A stretch of 64,000 nt of DNA from an uncultured Alistipes sp. (GTDB lineage Bacteria > Bacteroidota > Bacteroidia > Bacteroidales > Rikenellaceae). The translations under genes were made by a program, and so were the position numbers. Location: positions 102,422 to 166,421 of the forward strand of contig CALVCS010000005.1 in assembly GCA_944326035.1 (NCBI GenBank). The letters run 5' to 3'. Each line of letters starts with the position of its first letter. Position 1 is the stretch's first letter. Positions 8,716-18,518 of the stretch are shown here, piece after piece. The notes beneath the pieces are model-generated. The model was not told the origin of the DNA. It saw nothing but the letters and a program-made list of their open reading frames with translations, and ran no database searches.

Positions 8716-9984
8716 ATGAGTTTAGTGACGATCGATGCGCAAGGTCGGCTGCAGGTGCCCGATCAGGTGGAAATTCCTTTTATTGAAGGAGATGGGGTAG
8801 GCCCTGAAATTACGGCGGCGACCCAACGAGTGATGGGGGCTGCGTTGCAGAAGGCCTATGGCGACCGTCGGGCCATTCGGTGGAAAGAGGTCCTGGCGGG
8901 CGAAAAGGCGTTTAAACAGACCGGCAGTTGGTTGCCTGAAGAGACGATGGAGGCTTTCCGGACCTACAAAGTCGGGATTAAGGGGCCGTTGACGACGCCG
9001 GTTGGCGGCGGGATTCGTTCGTTGAACGTGGCGCTGCGTCAACAACTCGATCTGTTTGTGTGTCTGCGTCCGGTACGCTGGTTCCAAGGGGTTGTATCTC
9101 CGGTGAAGGAACCCCAGAAGGTCGATATGCACATCTTCCGGGAAAATACCGAAGATATTTATGCCGGGATCGAATGGCAGGCCGGAACCCCCGAAGCGGC
9201 TAAATTCTTGAAATTCCTGACCGAAGAGATGGGCGTGACGAAAATTCGTTTTCCGGAAAGTTCGTCGTTCGGGGTAAAACCCGTTTCGCGGGAGGGTTCC
9301 CAGCGGTTGGTGCGTTGTGCGATTCGGTATGCGCTGGAACGGGGACTGCCCTCGGTGACCTTGGTGCATAAGGGTAACATCATGAAATTCACCGAAGGTG
9401 GGTTCAAAAACTGGGGATACGACGTGGCCGAAACCGAATTCGCCGATCGGACCTTTACGACGCGTCAGTACGATGCCCTGAAAAAAGAAAAGGGCGTGGA
9501 AGCGGCCGATCAGGCACGGGCACAGGCCATCTCCGAAGGGAAGGTGATCATTAAGGATGTGATTGCCGATGCTTTCTTGCAGAATACGTTGTTGATCCCC
9601 GAAGAGTACTCCGTGATCGCAACCCTGAACCTGAACGGTGACTATATCTCCGATCAGTTGGCTGCGATGGTCGGAGGAATCGGTATCGCTCCGGGGGCCA
9701 ATATCAATTACAATACGGGGCACGCCATTTTCGAAGCTACGCATGGAACGGCCCCCAACATCGCCGGTCAAGGCAAAGTCAATCCCTGTTCGCTGTTGCT
9801 TTCCGGGGTGATGATGTTGGAATACTTGGGTTGGAACGAAGCGGCGGTCCTGATTACCGAGGCGATGGAAACCTCGTTCCGACAGGGACGGGCTACGGTG
9901 GATTTGGCTCGCTTTATGGAGGGCGGCGTCAGCCTGACAACCGATCAGTTTGCCGACGAACTGTGTCGGATTATTCGGGGATAA
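8716..9984 (+). CDS. icd: Isocitrate dehydrogenase (NADP-type)
   Basis: The 422-residue enzyme oxidatively decarboxylates isocitrate to 2-oxoglutarate. It is of the E. coli-like homodimeric class: IEGDGVGPE near the N-terminus, the substrate-site motif RSLNVALRQ with the serine that is phosphorylated in enterobacteria, the catalytic lysine in [20 protein letters not shown] and the cofactor loop [12 protein letters not shown]. The ATG at 8716 ([10 protein letters not shown]) was taken because the upstream frame runs through the 13-nt repeat. With gltA 2.5 kb downstream, two of the three steps from oxaloacetate to 2-oxoglutarate are in this window; aconitase is not. Confidence 0.94.
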   Translation: MSLVTIDAQGRLQVPDQVEIPFIEGDGVGPEITAATQRVMGAALQKAYGDRRAIRWKEVLAGEKAFKQTGSWLPEETMEAFRTYKVGIKGPLTTPVGGGIRSLNVALRQQLDLFVCLRPVRWFQGVVSPVKEPQKVDMHIFRENTEDIYAGIEWQAGTPEAAKFLKFLTEEMGVTKIRFPESSSFGVKPVSREGSQRLVRCAIRYALERGLPSVTLVHKGNIMKFTEGGFKNWGYDVAETEFADRTFTTRQYDALKKEKGVEAADQARAQAISEGKVIIKDVIADAFLQNTLLIPEEYSVIATLNLNGDYISDQLAAMVGGIGIAPGANINYNTGHAIFEATHGTAPNIAGQGKVNPCSLLLSGVMMLEYLGWNEAAVLITEAMETSFRQGRATVDLARFMEGGVSLTTDQFADELCRIIRG

Positions 9985-10088
9985 TGCGGGCGAACGATCG
10001 CCGGAAAAACCAGGAATAGATCATCGTTCCCGGGCCCTGGCCGTACGCGCCACAGACCGACAGGGAGCATTTAAATAGGAAGAGCATC

Positions 10089-10910
10089 ATGTATGAAGCA
10101 TTAAGAAAAGAGGTAGAACGACTCTGGGATAACCGAGAAGGGTTACGGGAAGAGTCGGCAAAAAAAGTGATTCGAGACGTGATCGAATTGCTGGATAAAG
10201 GCGAGCTCCGTACGGCGGAACCGTTGGAAGATGGGAGTTGGCAGGTGAATGAATGGGTGAAAAAAGCGGTGATTCTCTATTTCCCCATTCAGCAAATGCG
10301 GGTCATGGAAGCCGGTCCGCTGGAGTTCTATGACAAGATGGAGCTCAAACAACACTACGATCAGTTGGGGGTTCGTGTCGTGCCGGGCGCGTCGGCTCGT
10401 TATGGGGCATATATAGCGCCGGGGGTGGTGATGATGCCCTCGTATGTCAATATCGGAGCGTATGTGGATAGCGGGACGATGGTTGACACTTGGGCCACGG
10501 TCGGCTCCTGTGCTCAGATCGGGAAGAGTGTCCATCTGAGTGGGGGCGTAGGCATTGGCGGCGTGTTGGAACCGATTCAGGCGGCGCCGGTCATTGTCGA
10601 AGATCACTGCTTTATCGGAAGTCGTTGCATTGTCGTTGAGGGGGCCCGAATCGGTACCCAAGCGGTCTTGGGGGCCGGGGTTGTGATTACCGGATCCACC
10701 AAAATTATCGATGTCTCGGGAGCGGAACCCGTCGAATATCGGGGCTATGTGCCGCCTCGTAGTGTGGTGATTCCCGGTTCGAAACCCAAAAAGTTTCCGG
10801 CCGGCGGATATCAGGTGCCTTGCGCCCTGATTATCGGCCAGCGAAAAGCGTCGACCGATCTGAAGACGTCGTTGAACGATGCGTTGCGGGAGTTCGATCT
10901 GTCGGTATAG
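10089..10910 (+). CDS. dapD: 2,3,4,5-tetrahydropyridine-2,6-dicarboxylate N-succinyltransferase
   Basis: The 273-residue protein has the left-handed beta-helix of hexapeptide repeats (SYVNIGAYVDSGTMVDTWAT, VGSCAQIGKSVHLSGGVGIG, EDHCFIGSRCIVVEGARIG) and the DapD N-terminal helical domain. It succinylates tetrahydrodipicolinate in the lysine/meso-diaminopimelate pathway, which also feeds peptidoglycan synthesis. Length agrees with the E. coli enzyme. A terminator follows 23 bp after the stop. No other dap gene is nearby. Confidence 0.95.
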   Translation: MYEALRKEVERLWDNREGLREESAKKVIRDVIELLDKGELRTAEPLEDGSWQVNEWVKKAVILYFPIQQMRVMEAGPLEFYDKMELKQHYDQLGVRVVPGASARYGAYIAPGVVMMPSYVNIGAYVDSGTMVDTWATVGSCAQIGKSVHLSGGVGIGGVLEPIQAAPVIVEDHCFIGSRCIVVEGARIGTQAVLGAGVVITGSTKIIDVSGAEPVEYRGYVPPRSVVIPGSKPKKFPAGGYQVPCALIIGQRKASTDLKTSLNDALREFDLSV

Positions 10911-10933
10911 AAAACCGTAGTACGATTTATCAT

Positions 10934-10968
10934 AAGCGCCGCAACCAAAAGTTGCGGCGCTTGTTTTT
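10934..10968 (+). terminator. Intrinsic terminator after dapD
   Basis: A perfect 12-bp stem AAGCGCCGCAAC/GTTGCGGCGCTT with a five-base loop is followed by GTTTTT. Confidence 0.93.
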
Positions 10969-11340
10969 ACCCCCTCCCGGTCGGATCGCCAGGTCGATGT
11001 TTGAGTTCATTCTCGGGGGAAAGGGGCCGAGCACCTCGGAATCATTCCTTTGAACCAGAGGTGGAAGGAGGGGTCTGATCGTCTCAGGTCATACTTTTGT
11101 CTCCGAGGCGGAAAGGCGTATCGATCGTCCCGCGATCCATCCCTTTGGCCGGTGGCGGAAAGAGAGGACTGATCGGTTGAAAGTCCTGCTCTTTAGACCG
11201 AAGACGGAAGGAAAATCTCCCTCAGACGAAAGTGTGAATTTCGCACGGAGGATGGAAGGAAGATCCCGATCGGTCGGAGACGGACCAGAGAGAAAACTAT
11301 GGAAGAAGCCTCTCAATCGGCAGGTGGATCGAGACAAGCC
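10969..11340. repeat. 372-bp spacer with degenerate repeats
   Basis: Between dapD and the convergent OMP gene, about five loosely similar blocks recur roughly every 50-70 bp. Each has a purine-rich core such as GGAGGATGGAAGGA or GAGGCGGAAAGG, followed by a GATCG-containing stretch (around 11056, 11105, 11150, 11200 and 11248). I see no gene; open frames here carry no recognisable protein. Confidence 0.5.
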
Positions 11341-12084
11341 CTACTTCCAGGTCCGGAAACTGAGGAAAACGGTGACCATCAGACTGGATAGGCTCTGCTT
11401 GCCGCCGAGCAGCTTCTCCATATTGGAGTCGGAGAGGACGTCTTCTCCTTTTTTGAGTTTTGGAGGACCTCCCGATCCGATATTGGTGGAGATTTTGACA
11501 CCCAGGGCCAGGTGTTTTCCCAAATCGTATTCGGTACCGAGGCCGATATATCCCCCAAAATGTGAGCTGGTGGCCAAGATCGATAGTTTGTTGTTGCTGT
11601 GTTTGTCGTCGAACGCCAACCGATAGAACAGTCCGCCGACACTGGCCTCGCCCAATAGCGTGAACCGATGCAGGGGAAGACGATAGATAAAGCTCGGACC
11701 GAAATAGTAGATGCCTTGACGTCGGGCATAATCGAAATAGACCCCCATCGTTGCCCACCAGTTTCGATAGAGTTCGGTTGCCTTCATGGAGCTACGGCTC
11801 ATGTTGGCCTGAATGCCGGCTCCGAACCTTTTGGAGAAAAAGTAGTGGGCATCGAGGTGGAGGGCATAACCGTGACGAAGCGATCCGTCGGTATTCATTT
11901 TGGCCTCGTTGGAGAGCACATGAGGGAGGTGATCATGCTCTTTGAACAACAGACGGTAGCCGCCCCCTACGGCAATCCGCAGACCGGTTTGAGAAGAGGT
12001 TTTCAGGGAGGAAACCGGCATTTCTTGGGCGCCTAATGATCCGATCAATAGGAAAGTCAACCCGACATAGAGAAGATGTTTCAT
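11341..12084 (-). CDS. Predicted outer-membrane beta-barrel protein
   Basis: The 247-residue protein has a signal peptide (MKHLLYVGLTFLLIGSLGAQ) and a mature part dominated by alternating beta strands (GLRIAVGGGYRLLF, GYALHLDAHYFFSKRFGAGI, YIGLGTEYDLGKHLALGVKI). It ends MVTVFLSFRTWK, an aromatic-rich barrel terminus. This fits a small outer-membrane barrel; I do not recognise a specific family and no partner gene is adjacent. It is divergent from gltA, with a 372-bp AT-rich region between them. Confidence 0.6.
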   Translation of the reverse strand: MKHLLYVGLTFLLIGSLGAQEMPVSSLKTSSQTGLRIAVGGGYRLLFKEHDHLPHVLSNEAKMNTDGSLRHGYALHLDAHYFFSKRFGAGIQANMSRSSMKATELYRNWWATMGVYFDYARRQGIYYFGPSFIYRLPLHRFTLLGEASVGGLFYRLAFDDKHSNNKLSILATSSHFGGYIGLGTEYDLGKHLALGVKISTNIGSGGPPKLKKGEDVLSDSNMEKLLGGKQSLSSLMVTVFLSFRTWK

Positions 12085-12456
12085 AGCGCGGAGGTTATGG
12101 GGTTCTCGATAGGTGATGGCGCAACAATTTGAAATAGAGGTTATTGGGGAGTTAAAATGAGTCGATAGAATCCGTGCACAGCGCTTTCTCAGAGGTTTTC
12201 TTTTTTAAGATAGTTCTATTTTTCTGAAAATCAAAATTGTATCTGAAATAAAATCGCTCGTATCCCTCTCGCGAGGGCATGGAAGCCGGGTGAAAGTGGG
12301 GGAGCGGAACCTTCGATCGCTCATTGTGGTGTTGGCGGGAAACCCGTGTCGAGAGCGATGGGTACGAATAATTTATAACATTTTGTATAAATTAAGGAAT
12401 TTTAGTACCTTGCAAGGCTGTAAGGGAACTGTGTGTTTTATTTTATCGAGGCTGTT
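12085..12456. promoter_or_regulatory. Divergent control region between OMP gene and gltA
   Basis: This 372-bp AT-rich region contains a probable gltA promoter: TTTG at 12382-12385, a 20-bp spacer and TACCTTGC at 12406-12413 (six of eight matches to TAnnTTTG). No hairpin or repeat stands out in the remainder. Confidence 0.5.
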
Positions 12457-13806
12457 ATGAGAAACCAAGCCATTTTAGCGAAATTGTCGGAGGCGACAAA
12501 ATCGACTTGTCGGATCGATAACGATCTCTTTATTAAGTATAATGTGAAACGTGGTCTGCGCAACGAAGATCACTCGGGGGTCTTGGTGGGCCTGACCCGG
12601 ATCGGCGATGTGCAGGGTTATGAACGCCTGCCGGAAGGGGGCCTCAAGGCTATTCCCGGCCGATTGATCTATCGAGGAATCGATGTCAAGGACCTGGTGA
12701 AAGGTGCCTATGCCGACCATCGTTTCGGGTTTGAAGAGACCGCCTTTCTGTTGTTGGCCGGATGGTTGCCCAATCGGGAGGATCTGACCGCCTTCGAGCA
12801 GATGATTCACGACTATATGCCCCTGTCCCAGAAAACCAAAATGAATATTCTGGATCTGGAAGGGTCGAATATCATGAATATCCTGGCACGCAGTGTCTTG
12901 GAAATGTATACGTTCGATGAAAATCCGGATGATACGTCGGCGGAAAACCTCATGCGTCAGTCAGTCGACCTGATTGCCAAGTTCCCGGCCATCATCGCCT
13001 ATGCCTACAACATCATGCGGCATGCCAATCAGGGCCACTCGTTACATATTCGTCACCCCAAAGCGGACCTTTCCATCGCCGAAAACTTTTTGTATATGCT
13101 CAAAGGCCACTTTACGGAGTTGGAAGCGAGGACGTTGGACCGCGCCTTGGTGCTGCATGCCGAACACGGCGGGGGGAACAACTCTACCTTTACGGTCCGG
13201 GTCACCAGTTCGTCGGGTACGGATACCTATTCGTCGATTGCGGCGGCGATCGGTTCGTTGAAGGGCCCGCTGCACGGGGGAGCCAATCTGGCGGTGATGA
13301 AGATGTTCAACCACCTGAAAGAGAATATTAAGGATTGGCAGAGCGTGGTGGAAATCGACGACTACCTGATGAAAATGTTACGCAAAGAGGCCTACGATAA
13401 ATCGGGTTTGATTTATGGGATTGGCCATGCGGTTTATACGATTTCCGATCCGCGGGCTTTGTTGCTGAAGGAGATGGCTCGGGATCTGGCCAAGGAAAAA
13501 AATCGCGAAGAAGAGTTTGCCTTTCTGGAGTTGCTGGAAAAACGGGCGATCGAAAACTTCATGAACTATAAGGGCCATAAGGTGAATAAACGGGTGTGTG
13601 CCAATGTGGACTTCTATTCGGGATTTGTGTACGACATGATCGGGATGCCGCAGGAAGTGTTTACGCCGTTGTTTGCCATGAGCCGTATCACGGGGTGGTG
13701 TGCGCACCGGATCGAAGAGCTGAACTTCGAAAGTCGACGGATTATTCGTCCGGCTTACAAGCATGTTGGGGAAGAACATCCGTTCGTTCCTCTGTCCCAA
13801 CGGTAA
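12457..13806 (+). CDS. gltA: Citrate synthase
   Basis: The 449-residue enzyme condenses acetyl-CoA with oxaloacetate. The catalytic triad is recognisable: His237 in AEHGGGNNS, His273 in GPLHGGAN and Asp385 in ANVDFYSG. SRITGWCAHRIEEL is the conserved C-terminal motif. The N-terminus (about 45 residues before GVLVGLTRIGDV) is longer than in short bacterial forms. I used ATG 12457 (MRNQAILAKL); a GTG at 12433 would add eight residues. A 2-methylcitrate synthase cannot be excluded from sequence alone, but no methylcitrate genes are nearby. Confidence 0.92.
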   Translation: MRNQAILAKLSEATKSTCRIDNDLFIKYNVKRGLRNEDHSGVLVGLTRIGDVQGYERLPEGGLKAIPGRLIYRGIDVKDLVKGAYADHRFGFEETAFLLLAGWLPNREDLTAFEQMIHDYMPLSQKTKMNILDLEGSNIMNILARSVLEMYTFDENPDDTSAENLMRQSVDLIAKFPAIIAYAYNIMRHANQGHSLHIRHPKADLSIAENFLYMLKGHFTELEARTLDRALVLHAEHGGGNNSTFTVRVTSSSGTDTYSSIAAAIGSLKGPLHGGANLAVMKMFNHLKENIKDWQSVVEIDDYLMKMLRKEAYDKSGLIYGIGHAVYTISDPRALLLKEMARDLAKEKNREEEFAFLELLEKRAIENFMNYKGHKVNKRVCANVDFYSGFVYDMIGMPQEVFTPLFAMSRITGWCAHRIEELNFESRRIIRPAYKHVGEEHPFVPLSQR

Positions 13807-13824
13807 CAATAGACTTTTTAAGGT

Positions 13825-13857
13825 ACGGTCCCGTTGTGTCGACGGGACCGTTTTTGT
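13825..13857 (+). terminator. Intrinsic terminator after gltA
   Basis: ACGGTCCCGT and ACGGGACCGT form a 10-bp stem with a seven-base loop, followed by TTTTTG. Confidence 0.93.
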
Positions 13858-14185
13858 TTTGGAGCGAGGGCGACGGGTTGGCAGGCCTGAGCAGGGCATA
13901 GGTGTGAGGGGAACGGTTCGTTCTACGAAGAGAGACCGACGCAGACGACGGATCAGCGAGAGAGGGGAGAGAGAAGAAGTAGCGTCGAAAAAGAGGCCTG
14001 ACAGAGGGGTTCGGGCGTGGAGCTTGCTTCAGGGGAAAGGATGGCGGAGATTTCTGTACGCGTGGGGAGGGATCTGTTCTGAGGTTGCACCGCGTCCGGT
14101 GTCGCAGCGTCATTTTTTCGGGAAAGTGTAGAAAGTCTGCGCCTGAATGCTTAACTTCGCAACGGTTTTCGCCACAGATTTAATT
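13858..14185. other. 328-bp purine-rich spacer
   Basis: After the gltA terminator the plus strand is strikingly rich in G and A (GAGAGAGGGGAGAGAGAAGA around 13957). I see no gene. TAACTTCG at 14152-14159 is a seven-of-eight match to the -7 box and could drive the following SGNH gene. Confidence 0.45.
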
Positions 14186-16240
14186 ATGAAAGCGGATCGA
14201 GATTACACCTCCTATACGTTTTGGATTACCTTATTGGTGATCCTCGGCCTGATTGGCGTTTCCCAACTGCCGGCCTTCCAGGTGGGAGGTGCCTTTATCA
14301 AACGGGTCAACATCCTGTCGGACGTGTTGCCGCGAGAGGACTCCGTGGGGGGCGCAAAGCGTACGAACGAGTCGTTGTTCGACACCGTGATGTTGGCGCA
14401 GATCGAAGCCGAAGCGTTGAGTGCGATGGATTCGTTGGCGTCATCGTCGGGCTCGGGGACCGATTCGTTCGAGGTGCGGGAGCGTACCCAACATTGGAAT
14501 GTGACCGGCGATGCGGATATGGGACGCGTGGCCCGACGCCCGACGATCGAAACCCGTTTGGAACCGGGACAGCCGTTGATCGAAGACTATGGAGGCGAGA
14601 GTCCGGCCATGGAGGCGTTCTACCAGGTGTGGGACGATCCCGATCGCGGCCGACCGTTGCGGATTGCCGTATTGGGGGATTCGTTCATCGAAGGCGATAT
14701 CCTGACCGCGGACCTGCGGGAACAGCTGCAGCAGATCTGTGGCGGTAGCGGGGTGGGGTTTGTCCCGTTCGCTACGGCGATGGCCAAGTTCCGGGCCAGC
14801 GTGTTACAGCAATATTCGGGCTGGCAGATCTCGACCCTGCAACAACGCAGCTCGTTGCCGGAAGAGTTACAAAATAAATTTTTTGTGTCGGGCAGTTTTG
14901 CGATTCCGAGCGAGGGCGCTTCGACCCGACTGGAAGGAACCCGGTTTAAACAGTTCCTCGACGAGTGTAACCGGGCGCGGCTGTTGTTTATCAACCGGGA
15001 GGCGACCCGTCTCGAGGTATTGATCAACGACTCGGTCAGCCGCTCCTTTACCCCTCCGCCGGGCGAGCAGGTCCAGCAAATCGTGATCAACGCCCCCATC
15101 CGGTCGATTCGAGTGGATCTGACGCAGACAGACGGGTTTATCGGCTATGGGATTATTCTCGAAGATCCTCAGGGGGTGAGTGTCGATAACTTCTCGATTC
15201 GAGGGAATAGCGGCTTGGCGCTGTACGGGACCAATCGCTCGATCAACTATCAGATCGATCAGTTGGCCAAATACGACCTGGTGATTCTGCAATACGGACT
15301 CAACGTGATCTCGGCCGATGTGACCCGCTACGATTATTACGGGAAGAAATTGGTCAATATCATTCGTTATATGCAGCAGTGCTTCCCGGGGAGTAGTATC
15401 CTGGTCATGGGGGTAGGGGATCGCAGCACGCAACGAGAGGGCCAGTTTGTGACGATGCCGGGCGTCTATGGGATGATCGAGGCGCAGCGAACGGCGGCCC
15501 GTGAAGCGGGGGTGGCTTTCTGGGATACCTTTGAGGCGATGGGGGGTCCGGGCAGTATGCCGGTGTATGTGAAGAACAAATGGGCCGCACAGGATTATAC
15601 GCATATCCGGCATCCGGGAGGACGTCAGATTGCGACGAAATTGGTCGCCAGCCTGGTGCATGGACGGCAGCAGACAGCCGAGGCGGTGGCGGAACGCGAA
15701 CAGCGGGCCGAAGAGCTGCGGATGAAGGCTCTACAGTATCAGACCCATTTGCAGGCGGCCATGGAGGAAGATAGTTTAGGGCGTCGGACATTTGATACCG
15801 CTGTGCAGGTAACGGGCGTCGGAGTCGATACGATGGTCGTTCGGGCTGTCGATAGTTCCTTGCGGAAAAGAGGGCGGCATCGCGCACGGGTCGACTCACT
15901 GAAAGCCTCGGAACGGACAGCCGTTGCGACGGATCCTAGCAACGAGTCGCTTCCGGTTGAAACGACTTCGGCTGCTTCCGAACTCTCTGCGGCCCCTGAG
16001 GCAACCTCCTCGAGGGAAGCTGAAGAAACTGCCGTTCCGGAGTCAGCTCGATCGCAGGAGGAGGAAGTGTTGCGCAACGGTGAGACTCCGAAGCAATCGG
16101 GACTGTCAAAACGATCGGAACGCCCAAAGGCATCGAGAGCCCGAAAGGCATCGGTAGAGCCAGAGGGAACGGTTACCTCTTCGGCTTCTTCGACGACTGC
16201 GTTCGAATCGGCTTCGGAAACCGCTCTTCCGACGGATTAG
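14186..16240 (+). CDS. Membrane-anchored SGNH/GDSL-family protein, first of two
   Basis: The 684-residue protein starts at ATG 14186 (MKADRDYTSY). It has one transmembrane segment near residues 9-27, then a periplasmic SGNH domain: Ser166 in LGDSF, the QYGLN block III-like motif, and Asp470-x-x-His473 in DYTHIRHPGG. Residues beyond about 530 are Ser/Glu/Ala/Thr-rich low-complexity sequence. SGNH enzymes hydrolyse or transfer acyl esters; with a second SGNH gene immediately downstream and an MBOAT nearby, a role in O-acetylation of a cell-envelope polymer is likely, as for AlgJ/AlgX or PatB. The substrate is unknown. Confidence 0.8.
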   Translation: MKADRDYTSYTFWITLLVILGLIGVSQLPAFQVGGAFIKRVNILSDVLPREDSVGGAKRTNESLFDTVMLAQIEAEALSAMDSLASSSGSGTDSFEVRERTQHWNVTGDADMGRVARRPTIETRLEPGQPLIEDYGGESPAMEAFYQVWDDPDRGRPLRIAVLGDSFIEGDILTADLREQLQQICGGSGVGFVPFATAMAKFRASVLQQYSGWQISTLQQRSSLPEELQNKFFVSGSFAIPSEGASTRLEGTRFKQFLDECNRARLLFINREATRLEVLINDSVSRSFTPPPGEQVQQIVINAPIRSIRVDLTQTDGFIGYGIILEDPQGVSVDNFSIRGNSGLALYGTNRSINYQIDQLAKYDLVILQYGLNVISADVTRYDYYGKKLVNIIRYMQQCFPGSSILVMGVGDRSTQREGQFVTMPGVYGMIEAQRTAAREAGVAFWDTFEAMGGPGSMPVYVKNKWAAQDYTHIRHPGGRQIATKLVASLVHGRQQTAEAVAEREQRAEELRMKALQYQTHLQAAMEEDSLGRRTFDTAVQVTGVGVDTMVVRAVDSSLRKRGRHRARVDSLKASERTAVATDPSNESLPVETTSAASELSAAPEATSSREAEETAVPESARSQEEEVLRNGETPKQSGLSKRSERPKASRARKASVEPEGTVTSSASSTTAFESASETALPTD

Positions 16241-16357
16241 TTCACCCGATAGCGTTGAGGGTAGTTCCCTGTCCTTGCAGCGCATTCGATAGATCGTTTG
16301 CTGAGGAAGCGTACGAAGGTTCTTCGGACGAGGGAAGAACAAACGAGCATATGTGTC

Positions 16358-18097
16358 ATGGAGAAACTCTTGCATAGTCTGTTCCATAGTCTGTTTTGGA
16401 TGTTTGCCCTGCTGCTGGTCTATCTGGCGGTCCGGGTGAGTGCACGCAACGTGCCGGGAGAGCCTATTGGACCGGGGGCGGATACCCTGCGGTTTGTCCC
16501 CTACTTCGGGGCCATGACGGGAGGAGAACTGGTGGACACGGCGGCCAATGCACTCGGGGGAGAGGTCGAGGCGTTGTATGGGGTGTTCGATCGGTTGCGT
16601 AAACTCGAGGCGTGGTATGATCGTTGGGGCCGTTCCGGCCAGGCTCCGTTCCCGGGGGGAGAACCGCTGCCGGATAGCTTGTGGCGGAATACCGAAGCTT
16701 TTGGGGATGTCGCGTCGGAAGCCGAAAACCCCTCGGCCGCTGAGGTACAGGAAAATCCTTCGGCCGCCATTCAGGAAGAGAGTGCCGATGAAGGAGCGAC
16801 AGAACCATCCATAGCGGACGTGCAGACGGCAGAACAGACGGGACAGCTCGCTCCCCGGGACGAGAAGCCGTCTAGTTCGAGTCAAACGGTCAGTCAGAGA
16901 GGGTCGGTACGCTCGGATCTGCCCCGAACGACAACTTCGTCGGAGAGTTTGCATCCTGTGCCGGTGGCCGCAGACCCCGGTATCTATCCGCGACCCCGGA
17001 ACGAGGAAGAGCCGGGAACGCTCTATCCATTTGATCCCCTGCGGGAGGTGGTGCAGATCTTGCAACTGGGGGATTCGCACGTGCAGGGCGGATTCTATCC
17101 CAATCAGGTGCGCGTCCGTTTGCAGTATCGTTTCGGTAATGCGGGACGGGGATTGCTGACCCCTTATCGGCTCATGAAGACCAATCAACCGCAGGGCTAT
17201 GAAATCTCTTCGCCGAATCTGTGGGAGGGTTCTCGCTGTACGGAGCTGCATCCGCAGCAGGAGGTGGGCGCCACAGGCGCGGCTATATCGACTGCCGATC
17301 CTACGTTTGAGCTGACGATCGCTACGCCCGGCGACACGTTCCAACGCATCACGGTTTTCCATCATATGCAGGCTCCGTTGTTGTCGGCCGTCGAAAATGC
17401 CTGTGAAATCGGCTGTCCCTGGGAGGATACACCTACCCTGACCCACATCCCGTTGCGGGATCCGACCGATCGGGTGGTGTTGCGGGGGGATACCCGGGAT
17501 TCGATCTATAACGTGCCGGTTTTTTCGGGGTTTATGTTGGAAAACGGACATCCGGGTCTGTTCTATCATAGCATCGGAATCAATGGAAATACCTTTACGG
17601 CGGTGGCCCGTCAGCCGCAGATCATTCGGGAGTTCGCCCAATTGCAACCGGATTTGATTATCCTCTCGTTGGGGACCAATGATTCCTATGGTCGTTTCGA
17701 TGCCGAGCTGTTTGCGCAGCGTTTGAATCAGGTGATCGCCTATTGTCGTCAGTACGCCCCTCAGAGCGCCTTGTTGTTGACGACGCCGATGGAGTGTTAT
17801 GCTCGGGTGCGTTCCCGGGGACGCATTGTGCGTCGACTCAATCCCAATGCCGTGCGGGTACGGAATGTGATCTTGGAGGTCGCTCGGCAACAAGCTCTGC
17901 CTTATTGGGATTTCTATGCGGCGGCCGGGGGAGAAGGCGCCATGGAACGTTGGTATAAGCGGGGCCTTGCGCGGACCGATCGCGTTCACCTGACTCCGGA
18001 GGGTTATCTCTTACAGGGCGAGATGCTCTATCAGGCCTTGATGCAGGCATATGATCGCTATAAACGAGCCAAACAGATCCTCTTCCCGGCGTCTTAA
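16358..18097 (+). CDS. Membrane-anchored SGNH/GDSL-family protein, second of two
   Basis: The 579-residue product begins at ATG 16358 (MEKLLHSLFHSLFWMFALLL), with one membrane span at the N-terminus. A low-complexity Glu/Ser/Ala linker occupies roughly residues 120-220. The catalytic domain follows: Ser240 in LQLGDSHVQGG, the SLGTNDSYG block and Asp541-x-x-His544 in DRVHLTPEGY, so all residues needed for activity are present. It follows the first SGNH gene by 117 bp on the same strand and is only distantly similar to it, suggesting two different steps rather than a recent duplication. The likely partner is the MBOAT at 19475-20974. Confidence 0.8.
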   Translation: MEKLLHSLFHSLFWMFALLLVYLAVRVSARNVPGEPIGPGADTLRFVPYFGAMTGGELVDTAANALGGEVEALYGVFDRLRKLEAWYDRWGRSGQAPFPGGEPLPDSLWRNTEAFGDVASEAENPSAAEVQENPSAAIQEESADEGATEPSIADVQTAEQTGQLAPRDEKPSSSSQTVSQRGSVRSDLPRTTTSSESLHPVPVAADPGIYPRPRNEEEPGTLYPFDPLREVVQILQLGDSHVQGGFYPNQVRVRLQYRFGNAGRGLLTPYRLMKTNQPQGYEISSPNLWEGSRCTELHPQQEVGATGAAISTADPTFELTIATPGDTFQRITVFHHMQAPLLSAVENACEIGCPWEDTPTLTHIPLRDPTDRVVLRGDTRDSIYNVPVFSGFMLENGHPGLFYHSIGINGNTFTAVARQPQIIREFAQLQPDLIILSLGTNDSYGRFDAELFAQRLNQVIAYCRQYAPQSALLLTTPMECYARVRSRGRIVRRLNPNAVRVRNVILEVARQQALPYWDFYAAAGGEGAMERWYKRGLARTDRVHLTPEGYLLQGEMLYQALMQAYDRYKRAKQILFPAS

Positions 18098-18518
18098 ACG
18101 TAAGGGTCGGTTCGACCAAGAGGAAACGTTGGCGATGCCTCTCCTTCTGACGGTTCTCTTTCGACAGAACCTTTTGTCAGCAAAACTTTTTCGGCAAAGA
18201 ATCTTGTTCAGTACCTCTTCCCGACGGATAGTCTCATTAGGAATGCAGTCGTCGAGTGGTCCATTCGGGAGCACGATTGCCGTTTTTCAAGAGGCTGAAC
18301 AGGGGGATAATGGAGTGGATCGACGGGGAAGGACGTTTTAATCTCCGTTACCCGTAGAGACAAAAGAGAACTTCGGAACCCTGGCACAGGCAGAGCCGGC
18401 AGGGAAGTGATTTACAGATACAGGGCCAGGAAACCATACACGCCGATCCCTCCGATGCGGCGATCGGGAGGTTGCCCCATGGGGTGAGGACCGAATCGAT
18501 CTTTCCGGGTTTCTACGA
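18098..18518. other. 421-bp spacer between convergent genes
   Basis: This spacer separates the second SGNH gene from the bactofilin remnant on the other strand. I see no gene, no clear terminator and no strong repeat; a few CTTTTGTCAG/CTTTTTCGGC-like AT-rich stretches lie near 18160-18200. Confidence 0.4.

Noticed and set aside
16106..17989. 627-codon minus-strand frame
   Set aside because: It lies opposite the second SGNH gene, which has intact catalytic motifs; the shadow is Arg/His/Ile-rich and matches nothing.
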